Origin: Spirochaetia bacterium
GTDB lineage: Bacteria; Spirochaetota; Leptospiria; Turneriellales; JAOUOS01
Assembly: GCA_029880285.1 (NCBI GenBank)
Contig: JAOUOS010000005.1
Span: 62,001 to 126,000 of the forward strand
Direction: 5' to 3'
DNA length: 64,000 bases
The notes under the pieces: generated by a model
The model's database searches: none
What the model saw: the letters and a program-made list of their open reading frames with translations, nothing else
What the model was told of the DNA's origin: nothing
In this document: positions 8,633 to 18,722 of the stretch, one piece after another
Numbering within the stretch: the first letter of the stretch is position 1
How the letters are laid out: every line of letters starts with the position of its first letter
Translations under genes and position numbers: made by a program

Positions 8633-9151
8633 ATGAAAATAAATATAAAAAAAAAACATATAATAAGCATATCTTTTTTCATATTGTTTATAGTTTTTAT
8701 ATTATTAATATGTGATTATTGCGCATACTATTTAATTCAAAATTATCTTTATTTAATATTATCAATTTTTGTTTTCAGCTTTGCCTCCTATTTCTTAAAA
8801 GATAATGTATGGGAAAAAGAATCTCCCCCATTTATATGGTGGATAACATATTTTTTAATACTAGGCTTTTATTTTTCTTATTTTTTAGAGCCTAATTTTT
8901 TTAGATTTTTTCATATTCTTATTATTAAAAGAAACTATAAATTAGAATATTTTTTAAATTTTCTTTCTTCCATAGCCGCATGGAGTGGATGGATTATTTT
9001 TTTCTTTTACTTATGTAATTTATTTTTTGAAAAAAAATTAATCAATAGAAAATATAGCTTACAATCTTTTTTCTTATGGATTTATGTTTATTTAGTGTAT
9101 TTAAATATTACTGTTTCGGTAATTCATCGCTTACTTTTGAGGCCCTTTTAA
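8633..9151 (+). CDS. Small polytopic membrane protein, unknown function
   Basis: I do not recognise this family. The 172-residue product starts with a lysine-rich stretch and then has about five hydrophobic segments (near residues 11-30, 36-52, 68-85, 108-128 and 143-160), rich in Phe, Ile and Tyr. No motif or conserved polar residue stands out. A TTGACA hexamer at 8595-8600 is a possible -35 for it. Its 3' end runs 44 nt into the end of trmD on the other strand. Codon use is as AT-rich as its neighbours. The long open frame and hydrophobic pattern make it a likely real gene, but there is no functional clue. Confidence 0.6.
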   Translation: MKINIKKKHIISISFFILFIVFILLICDYCAYYLIQNYLYLILSIFVFSFASYFLKDNVWEKESPPFIWWITYFLILGFYFSYFLEPNFFRFFHILIIKRNYKLEYFLNFLSSIAAWSGWIIFFFYLCNLFFEKKLINRKYSLQSFFLWIYVYLVYLNITVSVIHRLLLRPF

Positions 9152-9833
9152 GAGATTTTTTTAAAGATTTTTCTTTTCGCCACTGTTTGATATTTTCATG
9201 ATTACCCGATAAAAGTACATCCGGAGTTTTCATGTCTAAGAATATTTCGGGTCTTGTATACTGAGGGTACTCTAAATAATTACTTTCATTATAAGATTCA
9301 TCTTTCAACGAATCGGGATTGCCCATAAATCCTGGTAGAAGACGCGCTAAAGAATCAATTAACAAAAGAGCGGCCGGCTCACCACCAGAAAGCACAAATT
9401 TTCCCGCTGATATTTCTTCATCAACTAAATAGTCAGAAACTCTTTGATCTACGCCTTCAAAATTACCACAAACGATGGTTAAACTTTCAAATTTATCTTT
9501 ATTATCTTTGTTACCTTTATCTAATAAATTAGAAAAAAATCTGGCTTTCTGCTGGTTATAAATTTCTCCCGCCGCAGATAAAAGTATGCTATATGTTTTT
9601 TCTTTCTTATTAATATGTTTTAATGCCTTATATATTGGCTCTACCATTAATACCATTCCGCTTCCGCCCCCATAAGGAGAATCATCCACCTTTCCGTTAG
9701 AGTTTACTGCAAAATCTCTTAAATTAATCACAGAAATATTAATTATATTTTTTTCTATTGCTTTTTTTAAAAGCCCTGAGTTTAAGGCTGAAACAAAGTA
9801 ATTAGGATATATAGTTATTATATTTATATTCAT
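9108..9833 (-). CDS. trmD: tRNA (guanine-37-N1)-methyltransferase
   Basis: Methylates G37 next to the anticodon of a subset of tRNAs with S-adenosylmethionine, which prevents frameshifting. SPOUT/trefoil-knot motifs are present: DDSPYGGGSGM, CGNFEGVDQR, KFVLSGGEPAAL, RLLPGFMGN, LEYPQYTRPE and LLSGNHENIKQWR. Two usual positions are altered. The GRYEG segment reads GNFEG, and the I-G-D-Y-V-L segment reads AGKFVL. The Arg of ARLLPG, which aligns with the key Arg of E. coli TrmD, is kept. Length 241 is normal. Its ATG overlaps the rimM TGA (ATGA), so it is translationally coupled. The rplS gene that commonly follows trmD is absent. Confidence 0.93.
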   Translation of the reverse strand: MNINIITIYPNYFVSALNSGLLKKAIEKNIINISVINLRDFAVNSNGKVDDSPYGGGSGMVLMVEPIYKALKHINKKEKTYSILLSAAGEIYNQQKARFFSNLLDKGNKDNKDKFESLTIVCGNFEGVDQRVSDYLVDEEISAGKFVLSGGEPAALLLIDSLARLLPGFMGNPDSLKDESYNESNYLEYPQYTRPEIFLDMKTPDVLLSGNHENIKQWRKEKSLKKSLKRASKVSDELPKQ

Positions 9834-10414
9834 GAAATAATTTCTGAAATATCAGCCATGATAATTTCATTATTTTTGAAATCTAAACTTTTTACAAATG
9901 GTCCATCTAAAGGAATCATCGCCTCTTGACATGTATCATTAATTTCTATAATAAGCCATTTTTTAAAACCAGCTTCTTCTATTCTTTTTATAAAACCAAT
10001 ACTTTTATTCAATTTATCATCTTTTACTTTAAGACCAATATAATGAAAAAGATAAGGCTCATTTTCATCAATGGGAAATTCTTTTTTCGCGTCATCAAGA
10101 TCTATACCCGCATAGGTTCCTTTAATCTCTTCAGCTTTTTCTCTGGTTTCAATTTCTAAGAGTTTTAGAGAAAATATATTTTTTTTTTCTCTTTTCGCCT
10201 TTACAAAAGTATAACTTTTAATAAATTTAGGTTCTAATAAAAATCCATCTTTTGAACCTCTTGATTCATACAAAGCCAATGAATTCCCTTCTTTAATATC
10301 ATTTAATAATGATCCAAAAGACGTAAGATATAATTCTCCTTTTAGTCCATGGGGTTTTTGAATTCTGCCTAAATTAAGAACAGGATTGATTTTCGTTTTA
10401 TTTTTATTCGTCAA
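9830..10414 (-). CDS. rimM: 16S rRNA processing protein RimM
   Basis: Assembly factor for the 30S head, acting with ribosomal protein S19. The N-terminal beta-barrel carries the family hallmark LGRIQKPHGLKGELYLTSF. The C-terminal PRC-barrel shows EPYLFHYIGLKVKDD and ends EIIMADISEII. Length 194 is a little long because of an insert between strands near residues 62-80 (KSYTFVKAKREKKN region). It overlaps khpA by 11 nt at its start and trmD by 4 nt at its end, so the operon is strongly coupled. Confidence 0.92.
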   Translation of the reverse strand: MTNKNKTKINPVLNLGRIQKPHGLKGELYLTSFGSLLNDIKEGNSLALYESRGSKDGFLLEPKFIKSYTFVKAKREKKNIFSLKLLEIETREKAEEIKGTYAGIDLDDAKKEFPIDENEPYLFHYIGLKVKDDKLNKSIGFIKRIEEAGFKKWLIIEINDTCQEAMIPLDGPFVKSLDFKNNEIIMADISEIIS

Positions 10415-10703
10415 TTATTTCTAGCAGAACTTTGGTATACTTTTCTGATATACCTTCTTCTGTTTCAATTTTTTTATCTGATATTGAATTTAATAAAACC
10501 CTAATCGCCTTTGCAATTCTGCCACCCTTGCCGATTATTGAGCCTAGGTCTTCTTTGTTTACTCTTAACTCAATTACAAGAGATGACGGGCCTTTTACCG
10601 GAATAATTTGCACATCATCAGGATATTTTACAAGACATTTCGCGACATATTCTACTAATGCCACAGGATTTGATTTTACTTCTATATTTGATTGAGCTTC
10701 CAT
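10404..10703 (-). CDS. khpA: KH-domain RNA-binding protein
   Basis: Small single-KH protein of the YlqC/KhpA family, found between rpsP and rimM in many bacteria. The KH core reads LRVNKEDLGSIIGKGGRIAKAIRVLL, with the GxxG loop as IGKGG. The preceding strand VALVEYVAKCLVKYPDDVQI is the conserved N-terminus of KhpA. At 99 residues it is about 20 longer than usual, with an extra acidic C-terminal tail. In Gram-positive bacteria KhpA pairs with KhpB to bind RNAs; no khpB is visible here. It sits 22 nt after rpsP. Confidence 0.9.
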   Translation of the reverse strand: MEAQSNIEVKSNPVALVEYVAKCLVKYPDDVQIIPVKGPSSLVIELRVNKEDLGSIIGKGGRIAKAIRVLLNSISDKKIETEEGISEKYTKVLLEIIDE

Positions 10704-10725
10704 TTTTTATACTAAATATAATCTT

Positions 10726-11046
10726 TTATGATTTCTTAGATTTGGTTTTTTTATTTTTTATTTTTTCTGCTTTTATTTTTTCTTTTTCTACTTGATAATC
10801 TTTCCAAATTCCGGCTTTTGAAAGTATATTTTTAACTACATCAGTCGGCTTAGCGCCTTTATTAAGCCAAGTTACTATTTTTTCTTTTTCAAGTCTTGTT
10901 TCTTGTTCTTTACTCATAATTGGATGATAAAGACCAACAATTTCAAGAAAGCGTCCATCTCTTTTTTCAGCTTTAGATGCCGCAACAATTCTATAAAAGG
11001 GCTTTTTTTTACACCCAAAGCGCTGTAATCTTAATTTAACTTCCAC
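10726..11046 (-). CDS. rpsP: 30S ribosomal protein S16
   Basis: Primary 30S subunit protein. The N-terminus VKLRLQRFGCKKKPFYRIVAA is the S16 signature, followed by DGRFLEIVGLYHP. The C-terminal tail is a Lys-rich extension (last 20 residues nearly all K, E, T, S), taking the length to 106 against the usual 80-90. The start is GTG at 11046, decided by a GGAGG ribosome-binding site at 11053-11057 six bases upstream. It leads the rpsP-khpA-rimM-trmD operon. Confidence 0.95.
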   Translation of the reverse strand: MEVKLRLQRFGCKKKPFYRIVAASKAEKRDGRFLEIVGLYHPIMSKEQETRLEKEKIVTWLNKGAKPTDVVKNILSKAGIWKDYQVEKEKIKAEKIKNKKTKSKKS

Positions 11047-11073
11047 TCGTTTCCTCCGAAATTCTTGACAATA

Positions 11074-11102
11074 ACTATAATTTTTTGCTTAAAATATATG
11101 AA
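11074..11102 (-). promoter_or_regulatory. Promoter of the rpsP operon
   Basis: Minus-strand -35 TTCATA (plus 11097-11102), 17-nt spacer, -10 TATAGT (plus 11074-11079). The start would be near 11067, giving a leader of about 20 nt that contains the GGAGG site. Confidence 0.5.
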
Positions 11103-11177
11103 TTTATACCGTTATTAATATATATGCTAAAAATATCTTATATTTTGAAAGCTTTTAGACAGTCAAAAAATATAAAT

Positions 11178-11192
11178 TTGACAATATGTCAA
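11178..11192 (+). promoter_or_regulatory. Palindromic -35 region upstream of the MBL-fold gene
   Basis: TTGACA (11178-11183), ATA, TGTCAA (11187-11192) form a perfect 6-3-6 inverted repeat. The left arm is a consensus -35 hexamer. TATATA at 11203-11208 is a possible -10 at the long end of normal spacing (19 nt). The arrangement suggests a repressor bound across the -35. Confidence 0.4.
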
Positions 11193-11217
11193 TCATTTAT
11201 CGTATATAACATATAAA

Positions 11218-12231
11218 ATGAAAGTTACTGCTCTTGGTGTAAATAGCGCATTCGCAATAGGAGATTACGTAAACGCTCTGTCGGTGGATAGTGTTATAAA
11301 CAAACTAAAAGAAATAATTCATGAACATCCTAAGAATACGCCTATATCTATAAATAAAATAGAAAAAATTATCGCCCAAGAAAGTGAAAAGATGTACCTG
11401 CCTAAATGGCAATCAAATTTTATATTAGAGTTTAATCAAGAAGATAATAAAAAATACCGTTTAGCGCTTGACTTTGGCAGTGATTTTAGACATTCTTTGC
11501 ATCGAGCAGGATATAAGCTTGGCGATATTAACGGTTTTTATTGCAGTCATCCCCATGCCGATCATATAGGCGGTATTGAAGGTATTGCTTTATCCCATAT
11601 CTTTAACCCCTATTTTCGCGAAGGAAAAGCAGAATGGCTTAAAAATCTAAATTCAAAAGAACTTGACCATGTGGCAAAACGATTATCAAATGGAGAGCAA
11701 ATACCGGCTGAATTTAAACCCGATTTGTACGGTCATAAAAGTGTTCTAAATGAACTTTGGTCAGCCGCCAGGCCCGGTCTTGAAACTTTACAGGGAGTTA
11801 CTGACGTAAATTTATCAACATATTTTAACGTAAAATATATGCAGGATAACCATCCCATTGTAATACATGACGGTGAAAGACACTGGAGCATTTATACCGT
11901 TACCAGCGTTCATGTAAACGCCGGATACAGACAAATGCCTTCCTATGGTTTGATGCTTGAATGCTCTGATGGACAAATATTATTCATGCCTACAGATACT
12001 CAATTTATGACTCCCAGACAAGTTAGTTTATACTATGATAAAGCAAATGTGATATATCAGGATTGTGAAACCGGTCCAAGATCAGATGTGCATCCGCATC
12101 TGGATGATTTGAAAACCCTAACTCCTGAACTAAAAAAGAAATTAATTTTATACCATTATGGTATTCCACCTGAAACGAAACCGGGTGAATTCAAACATAT
12201 ACTTAAGACCGGCGAAGTTCACGAATACTAG
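11218..12231 (+). CDS. Metallo-beta-lactamase-fold hydrolase
   Basis: Binuclear-zinc hydrolase of the MBL superfamily; the substrate is unknown. HPHADHIGG at residues 111-119 is the HxHxDH motif. Later metal-ligand candidates are SVHVN, PTDTQF and a late YHYG. An unusual 40-residue segment (about 20-60) precedes the usual first strands, with a small-helical look. Length 337. The order of motifs is nearer to the RNase Z/phosphodiesterase side of the superfamily than to beta-lactamases, but the Asp-rich RNase Z exosite is not evident. It stands alone on the plus strand and converges on the aldehyde dehydrogenase gene with 6 nt between stops. Confidence 0.75.
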   Translation: MKVTALGVNSAFAIGDYVNALSVDSVINKLKEIIHEHPKNTPISINKIEKIIAQESEKMYLPKWQSNFILEFNQEDNKKYRLALDFGSDFRHSLHRAGYKLGDINGFYCSHPHADHIGGIEGIALSHIFNPYFREGKAEWLKNLNSKELDHVAKRLSNGEQIPAEFKPDLYGHKSVLNELWSAARPGLETLQGVTDVNLSTYFNVKYMQDNHPIVIHDGERHWSIYTVTSVHVNAGYRQMPSYGLMLECSDGQILFMPTDTQFMTPRQVSLYYDKANVIYQDCETGPRSDVHPHLDDLKTLTPELKKKLILYHYGIPPETKPGEFKHILKTGEVHEY

Positions 12232-12237
12232 CTTTTA

Positions 12238-13836
12238 TTAAAACCTCTTAAATAATTTTACTGATTCTCTAATAAATTTTAAATACACATTGGGCTTAAA
12301 TATAAAATCGTTTTTAATTACCGCTTTAAAAGAATCATATTTATTTTTTGTTGTAGGAAACCACCACAGATTTCTTTTTAACGGGAAAATATCATAATTA
12401 ATATGTTTTATCTGCGTTAGTTCACGAATACCCCAAATTCCTTTTGATATTCCAAAGCCGCTGTTTTTTCGCGCGCCTAACCAAGGGGCTTTACTCAAAC
12501 CTTGTGTATAAAGATGATCATTAATTGTAACGGTCCCCGCGTTTATTTTACCGGCAATTTTTTTACCCAGTCTTAAATTTTTTGTCCAAACCGATGCGGT
12601 TAAACCATAATCAGAGTCATTCGCTAAATTTATTGCTTCTTCGATACTTTCAACACGCATAATAGGCAAAAGCGGACCAAAAGTCTCATCTTTCATAAAA
12701 TTCATAGAGTGATCTACATTTGTAATAACAGTCGGGGGAATGTACCATCCTTTTATTTTACTTGAAACTTCACCGCCTGTTAGTATTTTTGCTTTTTGTT
12801 TTGCTTCTTTAATATGTTTTAAAATTTTATCATATTGAAATTTCGCGGTAATGGGGCCAATCTCATAATCTTCAGGAGAATCTAAATAACCGCGCAATTT
12901 TTTTGTTTTTTCAACCACGAGATCAATATATTTATCTGCAATATCTTTCATTACATAAACACGTTCAACACTTGCGCATGACTGGCCCGATATCATGAAA
13001 GCTGACCATACCGCACCGTTTGACGCTCTTTCTAAATTAGCATCTGAAAGCACAATCATGGGATCTTTGCCGCCCAATTCCATTTTCACAGGAGTTAAAT
13101 TTTCAGCTGCTCTTGACATAATGCGCTTGCCGGTCTCGGTAGATCCCGTAAATGAAATATAACGCCAGGGATAGTTTAATATTTCTTCACCAGCTTCTTT
13201 GCCCCCTATTATGTTTTGAAACGCGTATTCTGGCACACCGCCTGCTCTTAAGATTTCTTCAACTTTCAAACTTACTAAAACTGTTTCTGGGGAACCCTTT
13301 AATAATACGGTGTTACCGCAAAGAAGAGATAAAATAGCCTCAAAAAAAGGATACGAAAAAGGATAATTCCAAGGTGAAATTACAGCCACAGGCCCCCTAG
13401 GCTGATAAGAAATATATGACCTCTTGTTAATTACAATTTTTGTTTCTAGATTAATTGTTTCATCGGATAAATATTTTTCTGCTTTTTTTACAAATGTATT
13501 AAAAACCATATCAGCAGGAAATATATCAGTAACCAAGGCATCTGTTTTTGATTTACCGTTATCTTTTGAAATTGTTTCGGCTAAATCGTCTATATTTTCA
13601 TGCAGATAATCGCGAACATTTAAAAGTATTTTTTTTCTTTTTTTTAATTCGATATTGGACCATTTTATTTGACCATCTGAAAGAATTTTGTAAATATTTT
13701 TAATTTCTTTTATTGGCGTTTTTTTAATTTCATCAATTTTAGTTCCCGTTTTTGGATCATATACATTAATAATATCATTATTTTTTTTACTTAACTGCTT
13801 AGGTTTACTTTTTACTTTTATATTTTTTTTAAGCAT
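12238..13836 (-). CDS. NAD(P)-dependent aldehyde dehydrogenase
   Basis: Oxidises an aldehyde to the acid. Motifs in order are SPWNYPFSYP (cofactor cleft), SFTGSTETGKR, MELGGKDP with the general-base Glu, SGQSCASVERVYV with nucleophilic Cys at about residue 287, and ETFGPLLPIMRV, followed by NDSDYGLTASVWTK. The Lys-rich N-terminus and a hydrophobic/aromatic C-terminal tail of about 60 residues extend it to 532 residues. The tail resembles the membrane-associating end of long-chain aldehyde dehydrogenases, so a fatty-aldehyde substrate is possible. It begins 7 nt after the REC-GGDEF-EAL gene on the same strand. Confidence 0.9.
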   Translation of the reverse strand: MLKKNIKVKSKPKQLSKKNNDIINVYDPKTGTKIDEIKKTPIKEIKNIYKILSDGQIKWSNIELKKRKKILLNVRDYLHENIDDLAETISKDNGKSKTDALVTDIFPADMVFNTFVKKAEKYLSDETINLETKIVINKRSYISYQPRGPVAVISPWNYPFSYPFFEAILSLLCGNTVLLKGSPETVLVSLKVEEILRAGGVPEYAFQNIIGGKEAGEEILNYPWRYISFTGSTETGKRIMSRAAENLTPVKMELGGKDPMIVLSDANLERASNGAVWSAFMISGQSCASVERVYVMKDIADKYIDLVVEKTKKLRGYLDSPEDYEIGPITAKFQYDKILKHIKEAKQKAKILTGGEVSSKIKGWYIPPTVITNVDHSMNFMKDETFGPLLPIMRVESIEEAINLANDSDYGLTASVWTKNLRLGKKIAGKINAGTVTINDHLYTQGLSKAPWLGARKNSGFGISKGIWGIRELTQIKHINYDIFPLKRNLWWFPTTKNKYDSFKAVIKNDFIFKPNVYLKFIRESVKLFKRF

Positions 13837-13843
13837 AATAATA

Positions 13844-16741
13844 TTATACTTTCATTAATATTTTATTTGATCTATTGGAATCATGTAAAAATTTCTCGAC
13901 TTCTCTTTGACTGACTGGTTTACTTATAAGAAATCCTTGAATCATATCACAATTATGATTTTTTAAGAATTCTAGTTGTTTTTTTTCTTCAAGACCCTCT
14001 GCGATAACTTTTAAATTTAAGCTGTGGGCCATCGCGATAATTGCTTTTACTATAGCGGCGTTTTCGTTGTTTTCAGGTAAATCTCTTATAAAGGTTCTAT
14101 CTATTTTTATAATAGAAATGGGATATTTTTTTAAGTAACTAAGTGAAGAATAACCTGTACCAAAATCATCAATGGTAAATATAATTCCCAGTTTTCTAAG
14201 ATCATGAAGAGTTTTCATAGTATTTTCTTCATGACCAATTAAAATATTTTCTGTAATCTCTATTTCTAAATAAGAAGGATTAAACTTAGTTTTTTGAAGA
14301 ATACTTTTGATATTTTTTATAAACGTATCTTTTTTAAATTGTGAAGCGCTAAAATTTATGGCAATTCTAATTAAATATCCCATATCATGCCATTTTTTTG
14401 CCTGCACCAATGATTGTTCAAAAACCCAGTCTCCTAATGAAATAATAAATCCGCTCTCTTCAGCTAAAGGAATAAAATCAGAAGGTGATATCAGCCCTTT
14501 TTCTGGATGGTGCCAGCGAAGCAATGCTTCTACACCAATTATTTTCTTAGTTTTAATTTCATATTGAGGTTGATAAAATAACTCAAGTTCGTTATTCTTA
14601 ATTGATTTTCGAAGAGCCCCCTCAATATCTAATTTACTTTTACTTTTTCTCTCTTTATCAGCCAAGAAAAAATGATAAGCGTTAGGACCTTTTGTTTTTG
14701 CTATATGCATGGCAGCATTTGCATTTTTAAGAAGAACTTCAGATTTTATAATTAATTTTTCATTAATAGATACACCCATACTCGCGCTTACAAATACTTC
14801 TTCTTCACCAATAAAAAAAGGTTCTTTTAAAATATTTTGTATATTCTGTACAAACTCATAGACTTTATCTCGGCCTTCAATATCATCAATTAAAATAGCA
14901 AATTCATCGCCGCCAAGCCGGGCAATTGTATCACCTGGCCTTAAACAATTTTTCAACCTGTCTGCGATTTCTCTTAACATGTTATCTGCCATATTATGGC
15001 CGAATATTTCATTAATTACGTTAAACCTATCCATATCCATAACAATTAAGACACACATAGAAGATTTATCTCTTTTTATTCTTTCAATGGAAAGATTAAT
15101 ACGATCTATCAATAAAGCTCTATTTGGCAGACCTGTTAATGTATCATGAAAAGCATCGTATATTATCTGCTCTTCAGCTTGTTTTCTATCTGTAATATCT
15201 GTTTGAGAGCCAACCATTCTATAGGCTTTATCAAGTTCATTTCTTACGGCAAGCCCCCTGCATAACATCCAGCGATATGAACCGTCTTTATGTCTAATTC
15301 TATACTCACATTCAAAATTTTGCGTTTTATTATCTAAATGTTTATTGATTTCATTTTCTAATTTCACTTTATCTTCAGTATACACAAGCTTTAGCCAATC
15401 ATTTATTTTATTAGATACCTCTAACTCACCATACCCTAACATTGATTTCCATCGGCTTGAAAGATAAATTGTATTTTGCTTTATATTCCAGTCCCATAAA
15501 CCATCATTGGCGCCTTTAGCCGCCAGCGCATATCTTTCTTCACTCGCGTTTAATGCCTCAAGACTTTCTCTTAATGCTTCCTCTATTTTTTTTCTTTCTG
15601 TAACATCTTCTTGAACTGAGATATAATGCGTTATCTCTTTATTTTTATCGATTACAGGTGATATAGATGCAATAGTCCAAAACTCCTCTTTATTTTTCTT
15701 AATATTACAAAATTCTCCATGCCATTCTCGACCGCTTTCAATAGTCTTCCATATATTATTTATTTCATATTCATCAGTTTTTTTTGACCGCAATATACTA
15801 AAATTTTTCCCTTGAACTTCTTTTTCAGTATATCCCGTTACTTTGCAAAATTTTGGATTTACATATTCTATATTGCCCATAGTATCAGTAATAATGACCA
15901 TAGAAGGGCTTTGTTCAACAGCCATAGAGAGTTTTCTTAATTCTGCTATCACTTTTTGTTTTTCTGAAATATCTTCTACGGTCATTATAATTTTTTTATA
16001 ATGATCTTCTTTTTCAGTTATTACTGATATGGTTGTTCTTACCCATACTTTTTCTTTATTCGCTTTAATAAACTTAAAATCATTTTGTCTTGCTATTTCA
16101 TTATTAGTTACAACTTTTTTAAATATTGTATAAAAACTTTTAGTATATTCGTTACAACAAATATCTTGAATTTTTTTACCAATTATTTTTTCTTGTTTTT
16201 CTTCAAGCATATTTTCAAAAGCTTCATTGCATTCTAAAATTTTACCGCTTTCTGAAATTAATAATATACCCAAAGCTGCTCTTTCAAAAATTGCTCTAAA
16301 TTTTGATTCGTTTTCAATTAACGCATATTTAAGCGCTTTTCTTTCTACTCGCCCAACAACACGATGTTTAGCAAAATTTAATCTTACTCTTATTTGTTCC
16401 AGATTAAAAGGTTTTCTTATATAATCATCAGCGCCTATTTCTATTATTTTTCTAAGCTCTTTTTCATCATCATGTGCCGTTACAATTACTAATACAGAAT
16501 CATTATTACGAAGTTCTCTTGCTTTTTTACAAAATTCTAAGCCGCTTATACCTGGCAATGTCCAGTCAGTTAAAATTATTGGGTACCATTTTTTCTTATA
16601 TTCTATTAAAGCGTCTTCAGCTGTATGATATATTTCTGGTTTATAATTTAAGGTTTTTAACATTCTCTCAAACAGCATACAGGTAATTAAATCATCTTCT
16701 ATTACCATTACTGTAGAATGTTGAGAAATTTCTATACTCAT
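13844..16741 (-). CDS. Response regulator with PAS repeats, GGDEF and EAL domains
   Basis: Probable bifunctional c-di-GMP enzyme under phospho-relay control. REC (residues 10-125) has phospho-acceptor Asp59 in LTDWTLPG and the switch Lys in IRKPF. Three PAS/PAC units follow (about 145-265, 270-395 and 405-525). GGDEF (about 530-690) keeps GGDEF near residue 607 and has an RPGD inhibitory site five residues before it. EAL (about 705-950) keeps EALLRW, INFSASQF, EITEN, IDDFGTGYSS, IKIDRTF, IAEGLE and QGFLISKP, so phosphodiesterase residues look intact. Both activities therefore look possible. Length 965. No histidine kinase partner is adjacent. Confidence 0.93.
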   Translation of the reverse strand: MSIEISQHSTVMVIEDDLITCMLFERMLKTLNYKPEIYHTAEDALIEYKKKWYPIILTDWTLPGISGLEFCKKARELRNNDSVLVIVTAHDDEKELRKIIEIGADDYIRKPFNLEQIRVRLNFAKHRVVGRVERKALKYALIENESKFRAIFERAALGILLISESGKILECNEAFENMLEEKQEKIIGKKIQDICCNEYTKSFYTIFKKVVTNNEIARQNDFKFIKANKEKVWVRTTISVITEKEDHYKKIIMTVEDISEKQKVIAELRKLSMAVEQSPSMVIITDTMGNIEYVNPKFCKVTGYTEKEVQGKNFSILRSKKTDEYEINNIWKTIESGREWHGEFCNIKKNKEEFWTIASISPVIDKNKEITHYISVQEDVTERKKIEEALRESLEALNASEERYALAAKGANDGLWDWNIKQNTIYLSSRWKSMLGYGELEVSNKINDWLKLVYTEDKVKLENEINKHLDNKTQNFECEYRIRHKDGSYRWMLCRGLAVRNELDKAYRMVGSQTDITDRKQAEEQIIYDAFHDTLTGLPNRALLIDRINLSIERIKRDKSSMCVLIVMDMDRFNVINEIFGHNMADNMLREIADRLKNCLRPGDTIARLGGDEFAILIDDIEGRDKVYEFVQNIQNILKEPFFIGEEEVFVSASMGVSINEKLIIKSEVLLKNANAAMHIAKTKGPNAYHFFLADKERKSKSKLDIEGALRKSIKNNELELFYQPQYEIKTKKIIGVEALLRWHHPEKGLISPSDFIPLAEESGFIISLGDWVFEQSLVQAKKWHDMGYLIRIAINFSASQFKKDTFIKNIKSILQKTKFNPSYLEIEITENILIGHEENTMKTLHDLRKLGIIFTIDDFGTGYSSLSYLKKYPISIIKIDRTFIRDLPENNENAAIVKAIIAMAHSLNLKVIAEGLEEKKQLEFLKNHNCDMIQGFLISKPVSQREVEKFLHDSNRSNKILMKV

Positions 16742-16755
16742 TTTGTTTTTGTGAT

Positions 16756-16784
16756 ACTATAATAATTAAAATCAGTGTTTATAA
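16756..16784 (-). promoter_or_regulatory. Promoter of the REC-PAS-GGDEF-EAL gene
   Basis: Minus-strand -10 TATAGT (plus 16756-16761) about 15 nt before the ATG, with a weak TTATAA -35 at 17-nt spacing. The leader would be under 10 nt. Confidence 0.35.
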
Positions 16785-16845
16785 CTATTTTAATTATATT
16801 TTTTTTTATCTTATTTAGTATCTTTGATAAGTCAACTGAACAGTA

Positions 16846-16866
16846 AAGTAAAAAACTATTTTACTT
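16846..16866 (-). terminator. Weak hairpin after atpC
   Basis: Arms AAGTAAA (16846-16852) and TTTACTT (16860-16866) form a 7-bp AT-rich hairpin three bases after the atpC stop, with T-rich DNA further downstream. It is a poor intrinsic terminator, but the only one I see at the end of the ATP synthase operon. Confidence 0.3.
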
Positions 16867-16868
16867 AC

Positions 16869-17261
16869 TCAAGAAACGGCTCTGATTCTTGCCCGATATT
16901 TTAAAATATTTTGTTCTTTTGTTTTATATTCTTTTTCAGAAGTGGTGGTTTTCTTAATTTCTTCTTCTAATAATTTCTTTTCTTCTTCTATATTTATTTC
17001 ATCTTGAAGCATTGCGCCTTCAACAAGTACGGTTACGTTATTATTTTTAACTTCAGCAAACCCTGAATCTATAATAAAGGTTTTTTTCCCTTCTTCAGAT
17101 TCAATAGTCACTACACCCGGTTCCAAAGAACTAACAAGAGGGGCGTGACTTTTTAGCACACTAAATGCGGCCCTTTCTCCCGGCAGTGACACCATTTGCG
17201 CCTTACCTTCAAATAATTTTCTATCGGGGGCTATTAACGTAACCGTCAATTCATCTTTCAT
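16869..17261 (-). CDS. atpC: ATP synthase F1 epsilon subunit
   Basis: Central-stalk subunit that couples rotation and can inhibit hydrolysis. The N-terminal beta sandwich shows LIAPDRKLFEGKAQMVSLPGERAAF and FSVLKSHAPLVSSLEPGVV, the usual epsilon consensus. A C-terminal pair of charged helices (about 88-128) could form the inhibitory arm. Length 130 is normal. It is the last gene of the atp operon, 18 nt after atpD. Confidence 0.95.
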   Translation of the reverse strand: MKDELTVTLIAPDRKLFEGKAQMVSLPGERAAFSVLKSHAPLVSSLEPGVVTIESEEGKKTFIIDSGFAEVKNNNVTVLVEGAMLQDEINIEEEKKLLEEEIKKTTTSEKEYKTKEQNILKYRARIRAVS

Positions 17262-17279
17262 TTTTCAATACCGTCTTTA

Positions 17280-18722
<1,443 letters not shown>

